Of a stretch of DNA of 64,000 nucleotides, positions 1 to 8,522 are shown piece by piece. The stretch covers positions 1,302,001-1,366,000 of the forward strand of contig JAGTJW010000001.1 in the NCBI GenBank assembly GCA_023657425.1. The letters are read 5' to 3'. Numbering within the stretch: position 1 is the stretch's first letter; each line of letters opens with the position of its first letter. Under the pieces are notes generated by a model. That model was not told the origin of the DNA. It made no database searches and worked only from the letters and a program-made list of their open reading frames with translations. The DNA comes from Ideonella sp. WA131b. Lineage in GTDB: Bacteria > Pseudomonadota > Gammaproteobacteria > Burkholderiales > Burkholderiaceae_C. The translations under genes and the position numbers were made by a program.

Positions 1-377
1 ACCCGTTCTGCAGCGAGCAGTTCCTTGGCGCCCGGGGAGACCTCTTCGGCTACGACCATCGCATGCACGTTGTCTTCGGACCCATCCTGCGGCCCTCGCC
101 CTCTTGCCGCTCGGACCCGCCAGACCAAGCCCCGTGCATCGCGCGGGTAAACGGCCTTCTTCAATTCGACAAGGACGGTGATGGGGCGGCCAGCGGCCTG
201 CAGCAAGAGCCGCGCATGCGGCCACGACTCGACTGCTCCCGAGTTCAACCCATGCGCGGCATCCACCCGTACGTCGGGGAGGGCTTGTAGATCGGCGATG
301 AGCCGATCCAGCATCGCGTGGTGCGAAGGTGGTGCCTGGAGCATGGGCCTGCCGGGTGATGGAGCGAACTTGTCCAT
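1..377 (-). CDS. AbiEi-like antitoxin/transcriptional regulator, partial
   Basis: The frame is open on the minus strand from an ATG at 377 to the window edge (125 codons, no stop), so the C-terminal part is missing. The visible protein reads MLDRLIADLQALP, then GLNSGAVESWPHARLLLQA, a strand rich in VLVELKKAVYPRDAR, and VVAEEVSPGAKELLAAERV. This resembles proteins annotated as type IV toxin-antitoxin AbiEi-family antitoxins in Proteobacteria, or a related nuclease-fold regulator. The assignment rests on remembered similarity, not a search. The gene is the last member seen of a minus-strand defence cluster, downstream of the HsdM stub. Its promoter region carries two AT-rich inverted repeats, which would suit an autoregulated antitoxin. 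Inner ATG codons at 344 and 314 are alternative starts. Whether a toxin gene follows cannot be seen. Confidence 0.5.
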   Translation of the reverse strand, partial: MDKFAPSPGRPMLQAPPSHHAMLDRLIADLQALPDVRVDAAHGLNSGAVESWPHARLLLQAAGRPITVLVELKKAVYPRDARGLVWRVRAARGRGPQDGSEDNVHAMVVAEEVSPGAKELLAAER

Positions 378-387
378 CCTAGCCGAC

Positions 388-425
388 ATTCACCGTGAAT
401 CTAATATTCTCTGTTCAGCGAATAT
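388..425 (-). promoter_or_regulatory. Paired inverted repeats, putative operator of the AbiEi-like gene
   Basis: Just upstream of the ATG at 377 are a perfect palindrome ATTCAC-C-GTGAAT (388-400) and a second inverted repeat ATATTC-N10-GAATAT (404-425). The stretch is markedly AT-rich compared with its surroundings. AbiEi-type antitoxins are known to repress their own promoters through paired inverted repeats, so an operator function is plausible. No clear -35/-10 pair could be fixed. Confidence 0.4.
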
Positions 426-678
426 CTTTGCACTGGATCCTTCGGCCGCCTGGCTCAGGCCGCCCGCCGGCCCAAGCCTTCACCCGCGTGGCCCGCGCGT
501 TGGCGAACAGGTAGCCGTGGTGGGCATGCGCCTGGCCCAGCGAGTGCGCGTCGTCCAGGCGGCGGATGAAGAGCAGGCAGGTGATCTGCTCGATCACCTC
601 CATCGGGTTGGAGCTGCCGCCGGTCCAGAAGGCATTCCAGATGGCATCGACTTGGCTGCGAAGTTCGCCGGTGAACAT
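415..678 (-). pseudogene. hsdM: HsdM (type I restriction methylase) N-terminal stub
   Basis: The frame opens at ATG 678, 27 bp after the protease gene, and its first 42 residues (552-678) match the start of type I restriction-modification methylase subunits: MFTGELRSQVDAIWNAFW, SNPMEVIEQITCLLFIRRLDD. After RRLDD the resemblance stops and the frame runs as unrelated GC-rich sequence to a stop at 415. A full HsdM has roughly 500 residues or more with SAM-binding and NPPF motifs, all absent here. It is therefore a decayed remnant of a restriction locus that once sat in this island, or a short fusion product with no methylase activity. No convincing ribosome-binding site precedes it. Confidence 0.65.
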
Positions 679-705
679 GCGGGGTTCTCGATCTGGGAAG
701 TGAGT

Positions 706-3246
706 TCAGCTGTTCACGACGACGGGCACGGCCGCCTGCGCTGCCACCTGTTGGGCAATGGGGGTGTAGAGGTCCACGTCGGTTTCGGGTGTGCGGATGG
801 AGACGATGAGGCTGTAGCGGGCGGGAAGGTCGTAGCGCTCTTGAGCTGGGCGGGTACGCCACCAGCCCTTGGCAGGGTAGACAGCGATGAAGCCACGGTT
901 GGCCAGCGCGGCGGCGGTGCCTCGCCAGATGTCTTGGTGCAGCGATCCTCGGTGGCGTTGCCTGTCGCCCAGGATCCAGTCGGGGTCGCGCGGGTCGATC
1001 GGGTCGCCGTCGTCTTCTCGCTCGGCCGCAGCGTTGATGCGCGCGACGAAGTCGTCGGTCGTCGCGTCGAGAGGGCGTTGCACATCAAAGCGCAAGCGAT
1101 GCGACGGGTAGTGGAACTTCGACGATGTGCCGCGCGCCGACGGGTTGGGCTCGATGAAGTAGGACAGAGTGATGCAGAGCTCTACCTGGGTGTCTGGCGG
1201 TAGAGCTTCGAGTTGCGCCTTCGGCCAGGGCAGCGCGTGCAGGTTCATGTCACGGCTGACGACGCCTTTGCCGGTGACTTTCTGAAACGGATGCACCATG
1301 TCTTCGACGACCAGCGTCAGGGAGTTGCCAGCGCTCCACAGCGCGCGCTCCAGACTGGGCACGCCCCAGCCGCAGTGACGAATCAGGTTGACGAAGTCGG
1401 ACTTGCTGGGGTAACCGTGAGCCGGCAGGTAGACCGTCCGCATAGCGGCGGTCCACTCGGCCGAGTGCACGATCAGCGCCCGGATGGTCTCGGGCCGAAG
1501 CGCAGGGTAGGCGGCCATCAGTTGCGCTGCCATGCGCGCACCAAGCGCCGACGACGCACTCGTCGCGTTGGTGGTGGTGAATAGGCGCTCCTGCGGCAGG
1601 TTGTGGACGGTCAGCAGGTTCAGGCTGTTGATGCCGATGGCGCCGAGCACATCCTTGCCGGCATTGCCCCCTTCAAAGACCACGTCGGGCTTCAAGGGCC
1701 ACGCCGAGTGCCAACCGTTCGACGTGCGGGTGTATGGGCTGAGGCCACCGCTCGGGGCAACCGGCACTTTGTGCTGTGCGTCAGCCTCGCTGATGGTGAC
1801 CTTGTCTGTGCAGGCGCCGACCGTCAGCGCGTTCCAGGCCTGGCCGGGGTCGCGAATACCGCGTGAACTCAGGCTGTCGGGATAGGCGTTCCAAGACTGC
1901 GCGTCCTGGGTATTGCCTGCACACAGTACAAAGAGCCGGGGAAACTGGCCGTCGCCGTCGTAGTCACTGGCAAGTCGGTCAACGGTCGATGACCAGGCCG
2001 AAGGGCGGCCTCGGTCGCGTTCATCGTCGGAGGTGACTGCCGAGGTGAACACCCGCGGTCGTTTGGGGGCCGCGATCTCGGGCCTCGATACCGCCTCGGA
2101 AAAGAGGTAACCGTGCTGCCGTGAGTCGCCAGCGTTGGCGCCTTGCTCCGGGGTCAGCTTCACCGACTCCAGGCGGTGAGACACCGTCAGTAGCCCATCT
2201 GTTGCCAGCGCCGCCGACAGGTCACCCAGTGCCACGAGTCCGGCGAGGCCTGTGCCGTGGTTGGCGGTGTCGTCAACGCCCCAGGCTGGATTCACGGTGT
2301 GTAGATCCGCACTGGCGACGAACGGGGCTACCAGCGGGTGGGCTCGATTGACGCCCGAGTCCAGCAGGCAAACCCGTGGCGTCGAGTCCTCGTCGGGGGC
2401 AACGGTCAAGCGAGCGAGGGTGTCGTCCACCCACTCCTGCTGTTCTGTCGGCGTCATGCCGTCGAAGAAGTGGGCAGTTTCCTTTGCGCGGCGCAGTTCG
2501 GCGACGCAGTTCAGCGTCATGACCGAGGTTGAGAACTGCTGTTCCGAGCCGAACATCAGCACGACGGTACGCTCGGGAAAACTGATGTGGTGCTCGCTGA
2601 CCTGGCACTGGGCCAACTCCGCCAGTTTGCGGAAGTCCGCGAGCACCGCCTGGCGATCGCCGCGCACGGGCAGCCAGACTTCCCACCACATCGGCTCGGT
2701 TGGGTCTTGCGGTAGCAGCTTCGGATCGTCTGTCCACAGGGCACGAACCTCGGCGCGGCGGATCGCCAGGATTGTGTCCAGCAACGCACGGTGATCGAGC
2801 GCATCGCCTCTGACGTTCTTGCGCTCGGCAAGATAGTCCTCGACGTACTTCTCGAAGTGAGCCAGCTTGCCGTCCGGAACGAAGACGTTGGCGAAGGTCG
2901 TGTCGCCTTCGACCCGCACGCTCAGCACCTCGATCTTCTTCTGCGGGTCCTTGCCAACTTCGTAGCCCAGGCTCTCAAAAGCCAGCGCTACGTCGGGTTG
3001 CCCGACGAACTGAACCTGCAGGCCTAGCCCACTTTCGAGCCCTTGCTCCTTCTGAGCAGCTACTGCCTGCTGAGCGATGGGCTGTAGCGCGAGCAGCTGG
3101 GCCTTGAGGGCACCGCCGTGCTGAGCGCGATCAAGCGCCGGAACAGCGCTCGACCCTCCGCCAGACGAAGGCGCCGTGAACGCCTGTGCGGTGGATGTAT
3201 TTGCTAGAACGAGGTGTGGGCGTCTATCGAGTGGTTGATCCGGCAT
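706..3246 (-). CDS. ietS: Subtilisin-like serine protease (S8), IetS-type defence protein
   Basis: About 846 residues from the ATG at 3246; a GTG at 3285 would add 13 residues. A long N-terminal region of about 290 residues precedes an S8 peptidase domain with the full triad: Asp in CLLDSGVNRAHP (near residue 296), His in NHGTGLAG (near 330) and Ser in NATSASSALGAR (near 561). A further 280-residue C-terminal domain follows. There is no signal peptide, so it acts in the cytoplasm. It overlaps the 3' end of the upstream AAA+ ATPase gene by about 23 bp, so the two are translationally coupled. An ATPase/subtilase pair of this kind is the IetAS anti-phage system (innate immunity by ATPase and subtilase); the assignment rests on domain pairing and gene order. 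The protease target is unknown. Confidence 0.8.
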   Translation of the reverse strand: MPDQPLDRRPHLVLANTSTAQAFTAPSSGGGSSAVPALDRAQHGGALKAQLLALQPIAQQAVAAQKEQGLESGLGLQVQFVGQPDVALAFESLGYEVGKDPQKKIEVLSVRVEGDTTFANVFVPDGKLAHFEKYVEDYLAERKNVRGDALDHRALLDTILAIRRAEVRALWTDDPKLLPQDPTEPMWWEVWLPVRGDRQAVLADFRKLAELAQCQVSEHHISFPERTVVLMFGSEQQFSTSVMTLNCVAELRRAKETAHFFDGMTPTEQQEWVDDTLARLTVAPDEDSTPRVCLLDSGVNRAHPLVAPFVASADLHTVNPAWGVDDTANHGTGLAGLVALGDLSAALATDGLLTVSHRLESVKLTPEQGANAGDSRQHGYLFSEAVSRPEIAAPKRPRVFTSAVTSDDERDRGRPSAWSSTVDRLASDYDGDGQFPRLFVLCAGNTQDAQSWNAYPDSLSSRGIRDPGQAWNALTVGACTDKVTISEADAQHKVPVAPSGGLSPYTRTSNGWHSAWPLKPDVVFEGGNAGKDVLGAIGINSLNLLTVHNLPQERLFTTTNATSASSALGARMAAQLMAAYPALRPETIRALIVHSAEWTAAMRTVYLPAHGYPSKSDFVNLIRHCGWGVPSLERALWSAGNSLTLVVEDMVHPFQKVTGKGVVSRDMNLHALPWPKAQLEALPPDTQVELCITLSYFIEPNPSARGTSSKFHYPSHRLRFDVQRPLDATTDDFVARINAAAEREDDGDPIDPRDPDWILGDRQRHRGSLHQDIWRGTAAALANRGFIAVYPAKGWWRTRPAQERYDLPARYSLIVSIRTPETDVDLYTPIAQQVAAQAAVPVVVNS

Positions 3247-4303
3247 GGTTGGACGAGTGCTTTGCGCTTTGTGCCAACCGAGCACTGATCAGGCGGCGTT
3301 CCCCTAACGCGCGCCCCAGATCGGTTGGTTGCACTTTCGTCTGGTCATGCAGGATGGCGTCCTTGATAGACGCATCAACCGCGCGACAGATTTCAGCGTG
3401 GCTCAGGCCCTCGGCCTGGCCCTGCAGCGCTTCCTTTCGGAAGGGCTTGGGCGCGAAGTGGCCCAAGCGGGATCGAATCAGATCCACTGCTTGAGCCGGC
3501 GACGGCAGGTGGTATTCCACGACATCGTCGAAGCGGCGGAACAGCGCGTAGTCCAGAACTTCAGCGTGGTTGGTCGCCGCGATGATCAAACTGTTCGACG
3601 TGTCCTGCTCGATCATTTGCAGGAAGCTGTTCAAGACCCGGCGAATCTCGCCTACATCATTCGCCATCCCGCGCTGCGTACCGATGGCGTCAAACTCATC
3701 GAAAAAGTAGACGCCACGAATATCGGTCACGGCGTCGAAAACCTGCCGGAGTTTGGTTGCCGTCTCGCCCATGAATTTGGTGATGAGCGAATCAAGGCGG
3801 ACCATAAAAAGGGGGATACCCAGCTCACCGGCTAGCGCAGCGGCAGTCATGGTCTTGCCAGTCCCCGGCGGCCCGACCAGCAACAGCTTGCGGCGCGGCG
3901 CAAGCCCATGCTCCTTGATCCGGGCAAGCTGGCGCTGTTCCTTGATGACGCGTTGGAGCTGGGTGGAAGCCACTTCGTCCAGCACCATGTCCCCAAGCCG
4001 GTTGGCAGGATGAGACACCGTCAGCAGGCTGGCCAATTCGCCGCGCGGCTTCGCCGCGCTGCCGATGGCGACCAGCTTCCCAGACGCGTCCTGGCCGACC
4101 CGGGCCTTGGCCGCGTCGATCATGTCGCGCAGTTCCTCGGCCAGCTTGCCGTGGCCCAGCTTCGCTTCGTGTGCGGCCACCTGCATGGCGACCGACAAGA
4201 ACTGCCCATCATCGCGACTGATGTGCGACTTGATGAGCGCCTTGAGTTGGTCTGAACTGGCCACGGAAAGGTGTGGTGTTGGGGGCGAGGATGCCAGGGG
4301 CAT
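3224..4303 (-). CDS. ietA: AAA+ ATPase, IetA-type defence protein
   Basis: 359 residues from the ATG at 4303, chosen because AAGG lies six bases upstream; the frame stays open to 4528 but the extra residues are low-complexity and unlike the family. The protein has an N-terminal helical region (1-130) and one AAA+ module: Walker A GPPGTGKT (144-151), Walker B YFFDEFDAIG (199-208), sensor-1 IAATN (241-245) and a RRFD arginine-finger motif (256-259). It resembles the small FtsH/Vps4-like ATPases paired with subtilases. Together with the following protease gene it forms an IetAS-type defence module, where the ATPase presumably controls or feeds the protease. It is the first gene of the minus-strand island. 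Confidence 0.8.
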   Translation of the reverse strand: MPLASSPPTPHLSVASSDQLKALIKSHISRDDGQFLSVAMQVAAHEAKLGHGKLAEELRDMIDAAKARVGQDASGKLVAIGSAAKPRGELASLLTVSHPANRLGDMVLDEVASTQLQRVIKEQRQLARIKEHGLAPRRKLLLVGPPGTGKTMTAAALAGELGIPLFMVRLDSLITKFMGETATKLRQVFDAVTDIRGVYFFDEFDAIGTQRGMANDVGEIRRVLNSFLQMIEQDTSNSLIIAATNHAEVLDYALFRRFDDVVEYHLPSPAQAVDLIRSRLGHFAPKPFRKEALQGQAEGLSHAEICRAVDASIKDAILHDQTKVQPTDLGRALGERRLISARLAQSAKHSSNHAGSTTR

Positions 4304-4665
4304 TGTGCACCTTGAAGGCGTGACTCCACCTCGGGCACTGCCCTCATCCCGACTCTCTACGGGGCCCACCTCCAGAGCCACGCTCCGGCTGCCAGGGCGA
4401 ACACCCAGCCGACGGACATGCCACTTGAATCGCTGCTCTGTAGACCCTTGGGGCCTCTGACCCCGGTGCCGTGGCTGGACCGCGCTGGGTAGAGAGCACT
4501 GGCTCAGACTGCAGCAGCAAACCTCCAACAGAGTTCAGCATTCAGCGTAGAAAATCCTGGGCAGTTCAGCCCTGAGCGAAGTGATGGTTCAAAAATCACC
4601 GAACTCCGCGAGCGTAAGTCGTTGATTCATGCAGTAAGGGCGTTAAGGACTGTTTGGAACTCGCC
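4304..4665. other. Divergent intergenic region, left-island boundary
   Basis: 362 bases between the divergent ATPase and MOSC genes. No convincing coding frame was seen. The part from about 4530 to 4640 is more AT-rich than its surroundings and probably holds promoters for both sides. It is also the boundary between the defence island and ordinary chromosomal genes, but no clear attachment repeat was found within the window. Confidence 0.4.
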
Positions 4666-5259
4666 ATGAGCGCCATCGCACCGGCCACCGCCACCATCGT
4701 CCACGTCTGCGTCGGCCGGACGCGGCCGGTGGTCATCGCGGGCCGCCGGGTGGCCACCGCCATCGCCAAGCAGCCGCTGGCCGGCCGTGTGGCCGTGGGC
4801 CCGCTGGGCCTGGCCGGCGACGAGCAGGCCGACCTCGCGCGCCATGGTGGCCTGGCCAAGGCGGTGTACGCCTATCCGCAGGCCCACCTGGCCTTCTGGC
4901 AGACGGTGCGCGCGCAGGCCCGCCAGGCGCTGTGGGACGAACCCGTGCCGCCGGGTCTGTTCGGCGAGAACCTGCTGCTGGCCGGCCTGCGCGAGCCCGA
5001 TCTCTGGATCGGCGACCGCCTCGCCGGCCCCGACGCCACCTTCGTCGTCAGCGAGCCGCGCACGCCCTGCTTCAAGTTCGAGGCCGCGATGGGCTTCGCG
5101 CAGGCCGGCCGGCTGATGGTGGACAGCGGCTACTGCGGCACCTACCTCGCCGTGCTGCACCCGGGCAGCGTGGCCGCGGGCGACGTGCTGCGGCTGCAGC
5201 CGGGCCCGCGCGAGGTGAACCTGCGCGAGCTGTTCCGTGCCCGCATGGGGCGCGGCTGA
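4666..5259 (+). CDS. MOSC domain protein (YiiM-like)
   Basis: 197 residues from the inner ATG at 4666; an ATG four codons upstream is less likely. The protein has the MOSC beta-barrel pattern: GLAGDEQADLARHGGLAKAVYAY near the N-terminus, GLFGENLLLAGL in the middle, and the conserved cysteine in SEPRTPCFKFEAAMG. It ends with a short helical tail typical of YiiM-like proteins. MOSC proteins bind or transfer sulfur to the molybdenum cofactor; YiiM reduces N-hydroxylated compounds such as 6-N-hydroxylaminopurine. It is a single gene, read away from the defence island and converging on the flavin oxidoreductase gene. The exact substrate cannot be inferred. Confidence 0.8.
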   Translation: MSAIAPATATIVHVCVGRTRPVVIAGRRVATAIAKQPLAGRVAVGPLGLAGDEQADLARHGGLAKAVYAYPQAHLAFWQTVRAQARQALWDEPVPPGLFGENLLLAGLREPDLWIGDRLAGPDATFVVSEPRTPCFKFEAAMGFAQAGRLMVDSGYCGTYLAVLHPGSVAAGDVLRLQPGPREVNLRELFRARMGRG

Positions 5260-5290
5260 AGCGGTCCTTGCCAGCGCCCGCCGGGCCGGG

Positions 5291-6403
5291 TCAGGCCGCG
5301 GCAGGCAAGGTCGGGTAGTCGGTGTAGCCCGGCGCGCCGCCGCGGTAGAAGGTGCTGCGGTCGGGCTCGTTCCAGGGCGCATTCTCGCGCAGCCGGCGGC
5401 CGAGGTCGGGGTTGGCGATGAAGGGCCGGCCGAAGCTCACCAGATCGGCCTGCCCCGAGGCCACGGCCGCGAGCGCCATCTCGCGCGTGTAGCCGTTGTT
5501 CACCATCCAGGGGCCCGCGAAGGCGCGGCGCAGCGCGGTGTAGTCGAAGGGCTGGCCGTGGACGGGCACGTCGCGCGTGCCACCGGTGGCGCCTTCCACC
5601 ACCTCGACGAAGGCCAGGTCCAGCGGCGCCAGCGCCTGCAGGGCCGCGGTGAACAGGGCCAGCGGGTCGCTGTCGGCGCTGGCGCCGTTGGACGGCGTGA
5701 CGGGCGAGAGGCGCAGCCCCGTGCGCCCGCCGCCAATCGCGCCGGCCACGGCCTGCATCACCTCCACGAGGAAGCGGATGCGGTTGTCGATCGGGCCGCC
5801 GTAGCGGTCCTGGCGGTCGTTGATGGTGTCGCGCAGGAACTGGTCGATCAGGTAGCCGTTGGCGCCGTGCACCTGCACGCCGTCGAAGCCGGCCTCCATC
5901 GCCAGCACCGCGGCGCGGCGGAACTCGTCCACCGCCTGCGGCACCTCGTCGGTGGTCAGCGCGCGCGGCGTCGAGCACGGCGCCATCCCGGCGTCGACGA
6001 GCGTGCGGCTGCCACTGGCCACTGCGGTGCTGCTGACGGGCGCGGCGCCCCCGGGCAGCAGGCTGCTGTGCGAGATGCGGCCCACGTGCCAAAGCTGGCA
6101 GACGATGCGGCCACCGCGGGCGTGCACGGCGTCGGTCACCTGCCGCCAGGCGCGGACCTGCTCGTCGCTGTGGATGCCGGGCGTGTCGATGTAGCCGTGG
6201 CCCATCGGGCTCACGGGCGTGGCCTCGGTGATGAGCAGGCCGGCGCCGGTGGCGGGGTCGGCGCGCTGCGCGTAGTACTCGGCCACCAGGGGCGTGGGCA
6301 CCTGGCCCGGCGAGCGGTTGCGGGTGAGCGGCGCCATCGCAATGCGGGTGGCCAGCGGGATGTCGCCGAGGCGGATGGGGTCGAACAGGGAGGGTGTGCG
6401 CAT
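5291..6403 (-). CDS. nemA: Old Yellow Enzyme family alkene reductase
   Basis: 370 residues from ATG 6403; the frame extends upstream but only as antisense of rlmJ. It is an FMN-binding TIM barrel of the NemA/Old Yellow Enzyme class: start SLFDPIRLGDIPLATRIAMA, PLTRNRSPGQVPTP, the substrate/FMN strand CQLWHVGRISH, HGANGYLIDQFLRD, RYGGPIDNR and the phosphate-binding end SFGRPFIANPDL. Such enzymes use NAD(P)H to reduce activated C=C bonds, N-ethylmaleimide or nitrate esters, usually for detoxification of electrophiles. The gene is divergent from rlmJ with about 90 bp between starts. The paralogue (nemA versus xenA/B) is not certain. Confidence 0.85.
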   Translation of the reverse strand: MRTPSLFDPIRLGDIPLATRIAMAPLTRNRSPGQVPTPLVAEYYAQRADPATGAGLLITEATPVSPMGHGYIDTPGIHSDEQVRAWRQVTDAVHARGGRIVCQLWHVGRISHSSLLPGGAAPVSSTAVASGSRTLVDAGMAPCSTPRALTTDEVPQAVDEFRRAAVLAMEAGFDGVQVHGANGYLIDQFLRDTINDRQDRYGGPIDNRIRFLVEVMQAVAGAIGGGRTGLRLSPVTPSNGASADSDPLALFTAALQALAPLDLAFVEVVEGATGGTRDVPVHGQPFDYTALRRAFAGPWMVNNGYTREMALAAVASGQADLVSFGRPFIANPDLGRRLRENAPWNEPDRSTFYRGGAPGYTDYPTLPAAA

Positions 6404-6495
6404 GGGGCGAGAGTCTGGCGCGGCGCGCGAATCGTTGCCGGCAGTGGGAATGGCGCCGCCGGGCCCCGCCGCCGGCCGTGGCACAGTCCGCCCCC

Positions 6496-7353
6496 ATGCT
6501 TGCCTACCGCCACGCGTTCCATGCCGGCAACCACGCCGACGTGCTCAAGCACGTGGTGCTGCTGGCCGTGCTGGAGTACCTCAACACCAAGCCGGCCGGC
6601 TGGCGCTGCATCGACACCCACGCCGGGGCCGGCGGCTATTCGCTCGAAGGCGCTTACGCGCAGAAGAAGGCCGAGTTTGCCGACGGCATCGGCCGCCTGG
6701 TGGGCCGCGACGACCTGCCGGAGCCGGTGGCGGCGCTGGTGCGGCAGGTGCAGGCCTTCAACGACGGCAGGGGCCTGCGGCAGTACCCCGGCTCGCCCGC
6801 GCTGGCGCGGGCCTGCCAGCGCGGGCAGGACCAGCTGCGCCTGTACGAGCTGCACCCCACCGAGCACAAGATCCTGCACTCCTACCTCGGCGACGAGCCC
6901 GGCGTGCAGGTGCATCTGGGCGATGGCTTCGGTGCCATCAAGGGCCAGCTGCCCCACGCCACGCGGCGTGCGGTGCTGCTGATCGACCCGCCCTACGAGC
7001 TGAAGACCGACTACGCGCGCACCTTGGCTGCCGTGCGCGAGGCGCTGCAGCGCATGCCCGAGACCATCGTCATCGTCTGGCTGCCGCAGCTGCAGCTGCT
7101 CGAGGCGGCGCAGCTGCCGCAGCGCCTGAAGGCCGCGGCCGATGCCGGCGCCAAGAAGGGATGGATCCACGCCCGGCTGACCGTGGCGCCACCGCAGGCG
7201 CGCGGCTTCGGCATGCTGGGCAGCAGCGTCTTCGTGGCCAATCCGCCGCACTCGCTGTTCTCGACCCTGCAGCCGGTGCTGCCCTGGCTGGCCCAGGTGC
7301 TGGCGCAGGTCGACGACGCGAAGAGCGCGCTGGAAAAGTCGGCGAGCGCCTGA
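6496..7353 (+). CDS. rlmJ: 23S rRNA (adenine-2030-N6)-methyltransferase
   Basis: 285 residues from ATG 6496, the start that gives the family N-terminus MLAYRHAFHAGNHADVLKH. RlmJ methylates N6 of A2030 in 23S rRNA using SAM. Visible signatures are the SAM-binding loop DTHAGAGGYSLEG, the catalytic DPPYELK motif near residue 164, and KKGWIHARL towards the end. Length matches the family (about 280). It is probably transcribed alone from the divergent region shared with the Old Yellow Enzyme gene, and converges on ppk2 with 18 bp between stops. Confidence 0.92.
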   Translation: MLAYRHAFHAGNHADVLKHVVLLAVLEYLNTKPAGWRCIDTHAGAGGYSLEGAYAQKKAEFADGIGRLVGRDDLPEPVAALVRQVQAFNDGRGLRQYPGSPALARACQRGQDQLRLYELHPTEHKILHSYLGDEPGVQVHLGDGFGAIKGQLPHATRRAVLLIDPPYELKTDYARTLAAVREALQRMPETIVIVWLPQLQLLEAAQLPQRLKAAADAGAKKGWIHARLTVAPPQARGFGMLGSSVFVANPPHSLFSTLQPVLPWLAQVLAQVDDAKSALEKSASA

Positions 7354-7371
7354 GCTCCTGGGCCTGGCGGC

Positions 7372-8187
7372 TCAGATCGGCTTCAGCGGGCCCTTGAAGC
7401 GCTCTTTCAGCGGCGCGCCGGCCAGTGGCGTGAACACGATCGGCGCCGACGGCACGTTGTGCTCGGGCAGCGCGTCGATGAGGTGGCGGATCAGTGCCAG
7501 GCGCCCGCGCCGCTGGTCGTTGAAATTCACCAGCGTCCACGGCGCGTGGCTGGTGTGTGTGGCCTCCAGCATGCGGTGGCGGGCCTCGGTGTAGGCGGCG
7601 TAGCGGCTGCGCGCCTCCAGGTCCACGGGGCTGAGCTTCCAGCGCTTGAGCGGGTCGGCCAGGCGCTCGGCAAAGCGCTGCTCCTGCAAGGCCTGGTCAA
7701 CGGTGAGCCAGTACTTGAACAGCAGGATGCCCTCGTCGACGAGCATCTTCTCGAAAACCGGCGCCTGCTTCAGGAAGGCTGCGGTCTGCTCGGGTGTGCA
7801 GTAGCCCATGACGGCCTCGACGCCGGCCCGGTTGTACCAGCTGCGGTCGAACAGCACGATCTCGCCGGCGCCGGGCAGGTGCGACACATAGCGCTGGAAG
7901 ACCCACTGCGTGCGCTCGCGGTCGTTGGGCTTGGGCAGGGCCACCACGCGGCACATGCGCGGGTTCAGCGGGTGGCTGATGGCGCTGATGACGCCGCCCT
8001 TGCCGGCGGTGTCGCGGCCCTCGATCAGCACCACCAGGCGCCGGCCCGTGTGCTGCAGCCAGCGCGCCAGGGTGTCGAGCTCCAGCTCCAGGGGCGCCAG
8101 GCCTTCGAGGTACTCGGCCTTGCCCATCGGACGTGGGTCGTCCGGGCTGGCGGCGCGGCCTTTGTGCTTGGAGTGGTTCTTGCCCAT
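7372..8187 (-). CDS. ppk2: Polyphosphate kinase 2 family protein
   Basis: 271 residues from ATG 8187 (MGKNHSKHKGR). It has the PPK2 nucleotide-kinase fold: Walker A GRDTAGKGG (57-65), lid region FQRYVSHLP, the DRSWYNRAGVE motif around residue 114, and FKYWLTVDQALQEQRF. PPK2 enzymes transfer phosphate between polyphosphate and nucleoside di- or monophosphates in the cytoplasm. The single-domain length and the motif order suit class I (ADP/GDP phosphorylating), but class cannot be fixed from this alone. Upstream lies a stretch of broken genes, so its promoter must lie just above 8187. Confidence 0.9.
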   Translation of the reverse strand: MGKNHSKHKGRAASPDDPRPMGKAEYLEGLAPLELELDTLARWLQHTGRRLVVLIEGRDTAGKGGVISAISHPLNPRMCRVVALPKPNDRERTQWVFQRYVSHLPGAGEIVLFDRSWYNRAGVEAVMGYCTPEQTAAFLKQAPVFEKMLVDEGILLFKYWLTVDQALQEQRFAERLADPLKRWKLSPVDLEARSRYAAYTEARHRMLEATHTSHAPWTLVNFNDQRRGRLALIRHLIDALPEHNVPSAPIVFTPLAGAPLKERFKGPLKPI

Positions 8188-8420
8188 CCTGGCTGCCCTT
8201 GGGGGGGTGGGGACGGTGCAGTCTGGGTGCTGGGCCTGATCCTCGTCAAGGAGGCGGCGGCGGCGCCTCGTCAGATGGCCTTCCACCCCGACCGGGCGGC
8301 GGGCTCGGGGCGCCTGGCGGCCTCGGGCGCCGTCCGGTGCGCGGGCCGCGCCGTGCCGGCCGCCCGCGCGAGCGCCTGCTGTGCCAGCCTGGCTGGGGTT
8401 TCCTGTCCGGCGTCGCCGCA

Positions 8421-8522
8421 CGGGAAGACCGACACCGCCTCAAGCAGCTGGCGGGCCTGCTCCCGCAGACTCTCGGCGGCGGCTGAGCTCTGCTCCACCA
8501 GGTCCGCGTTCAGCAGGGTCAC
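8421..8522 (-). pseudogene. Methyl-accepting chemotaxis protein, C-terminal scrap
   Basis: A 34-residue piece on the minus strand reads VTLLNADLVEQSSAAAESLR and EQARQLLEAVSVF. This is the usual C-terminal helix of chemoreceptors of this group (NAALVEQSSAAAESL-type). Nothing of the signalling hairpin, HAMP or membrane segments is present upstream, and the frame runs on without a conserved end. It is a decayed remnant at the left edge of a gene graveyard between ppk2 and atpC. Confidence 0.55.

Noticed and set aside
178..1203. A 341-codon plus-strand frame at the left edge
   Set aside because: It overlaps three minus-strand genes with clear family motifs (AbiEi-like, HsdM stub, protease) and itself shows none.
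4530..4665. Attachment site at the right border of the defence island
   Set aside because: No direct repeat partner, integrase or tRNA gene could be found in the window to support it.
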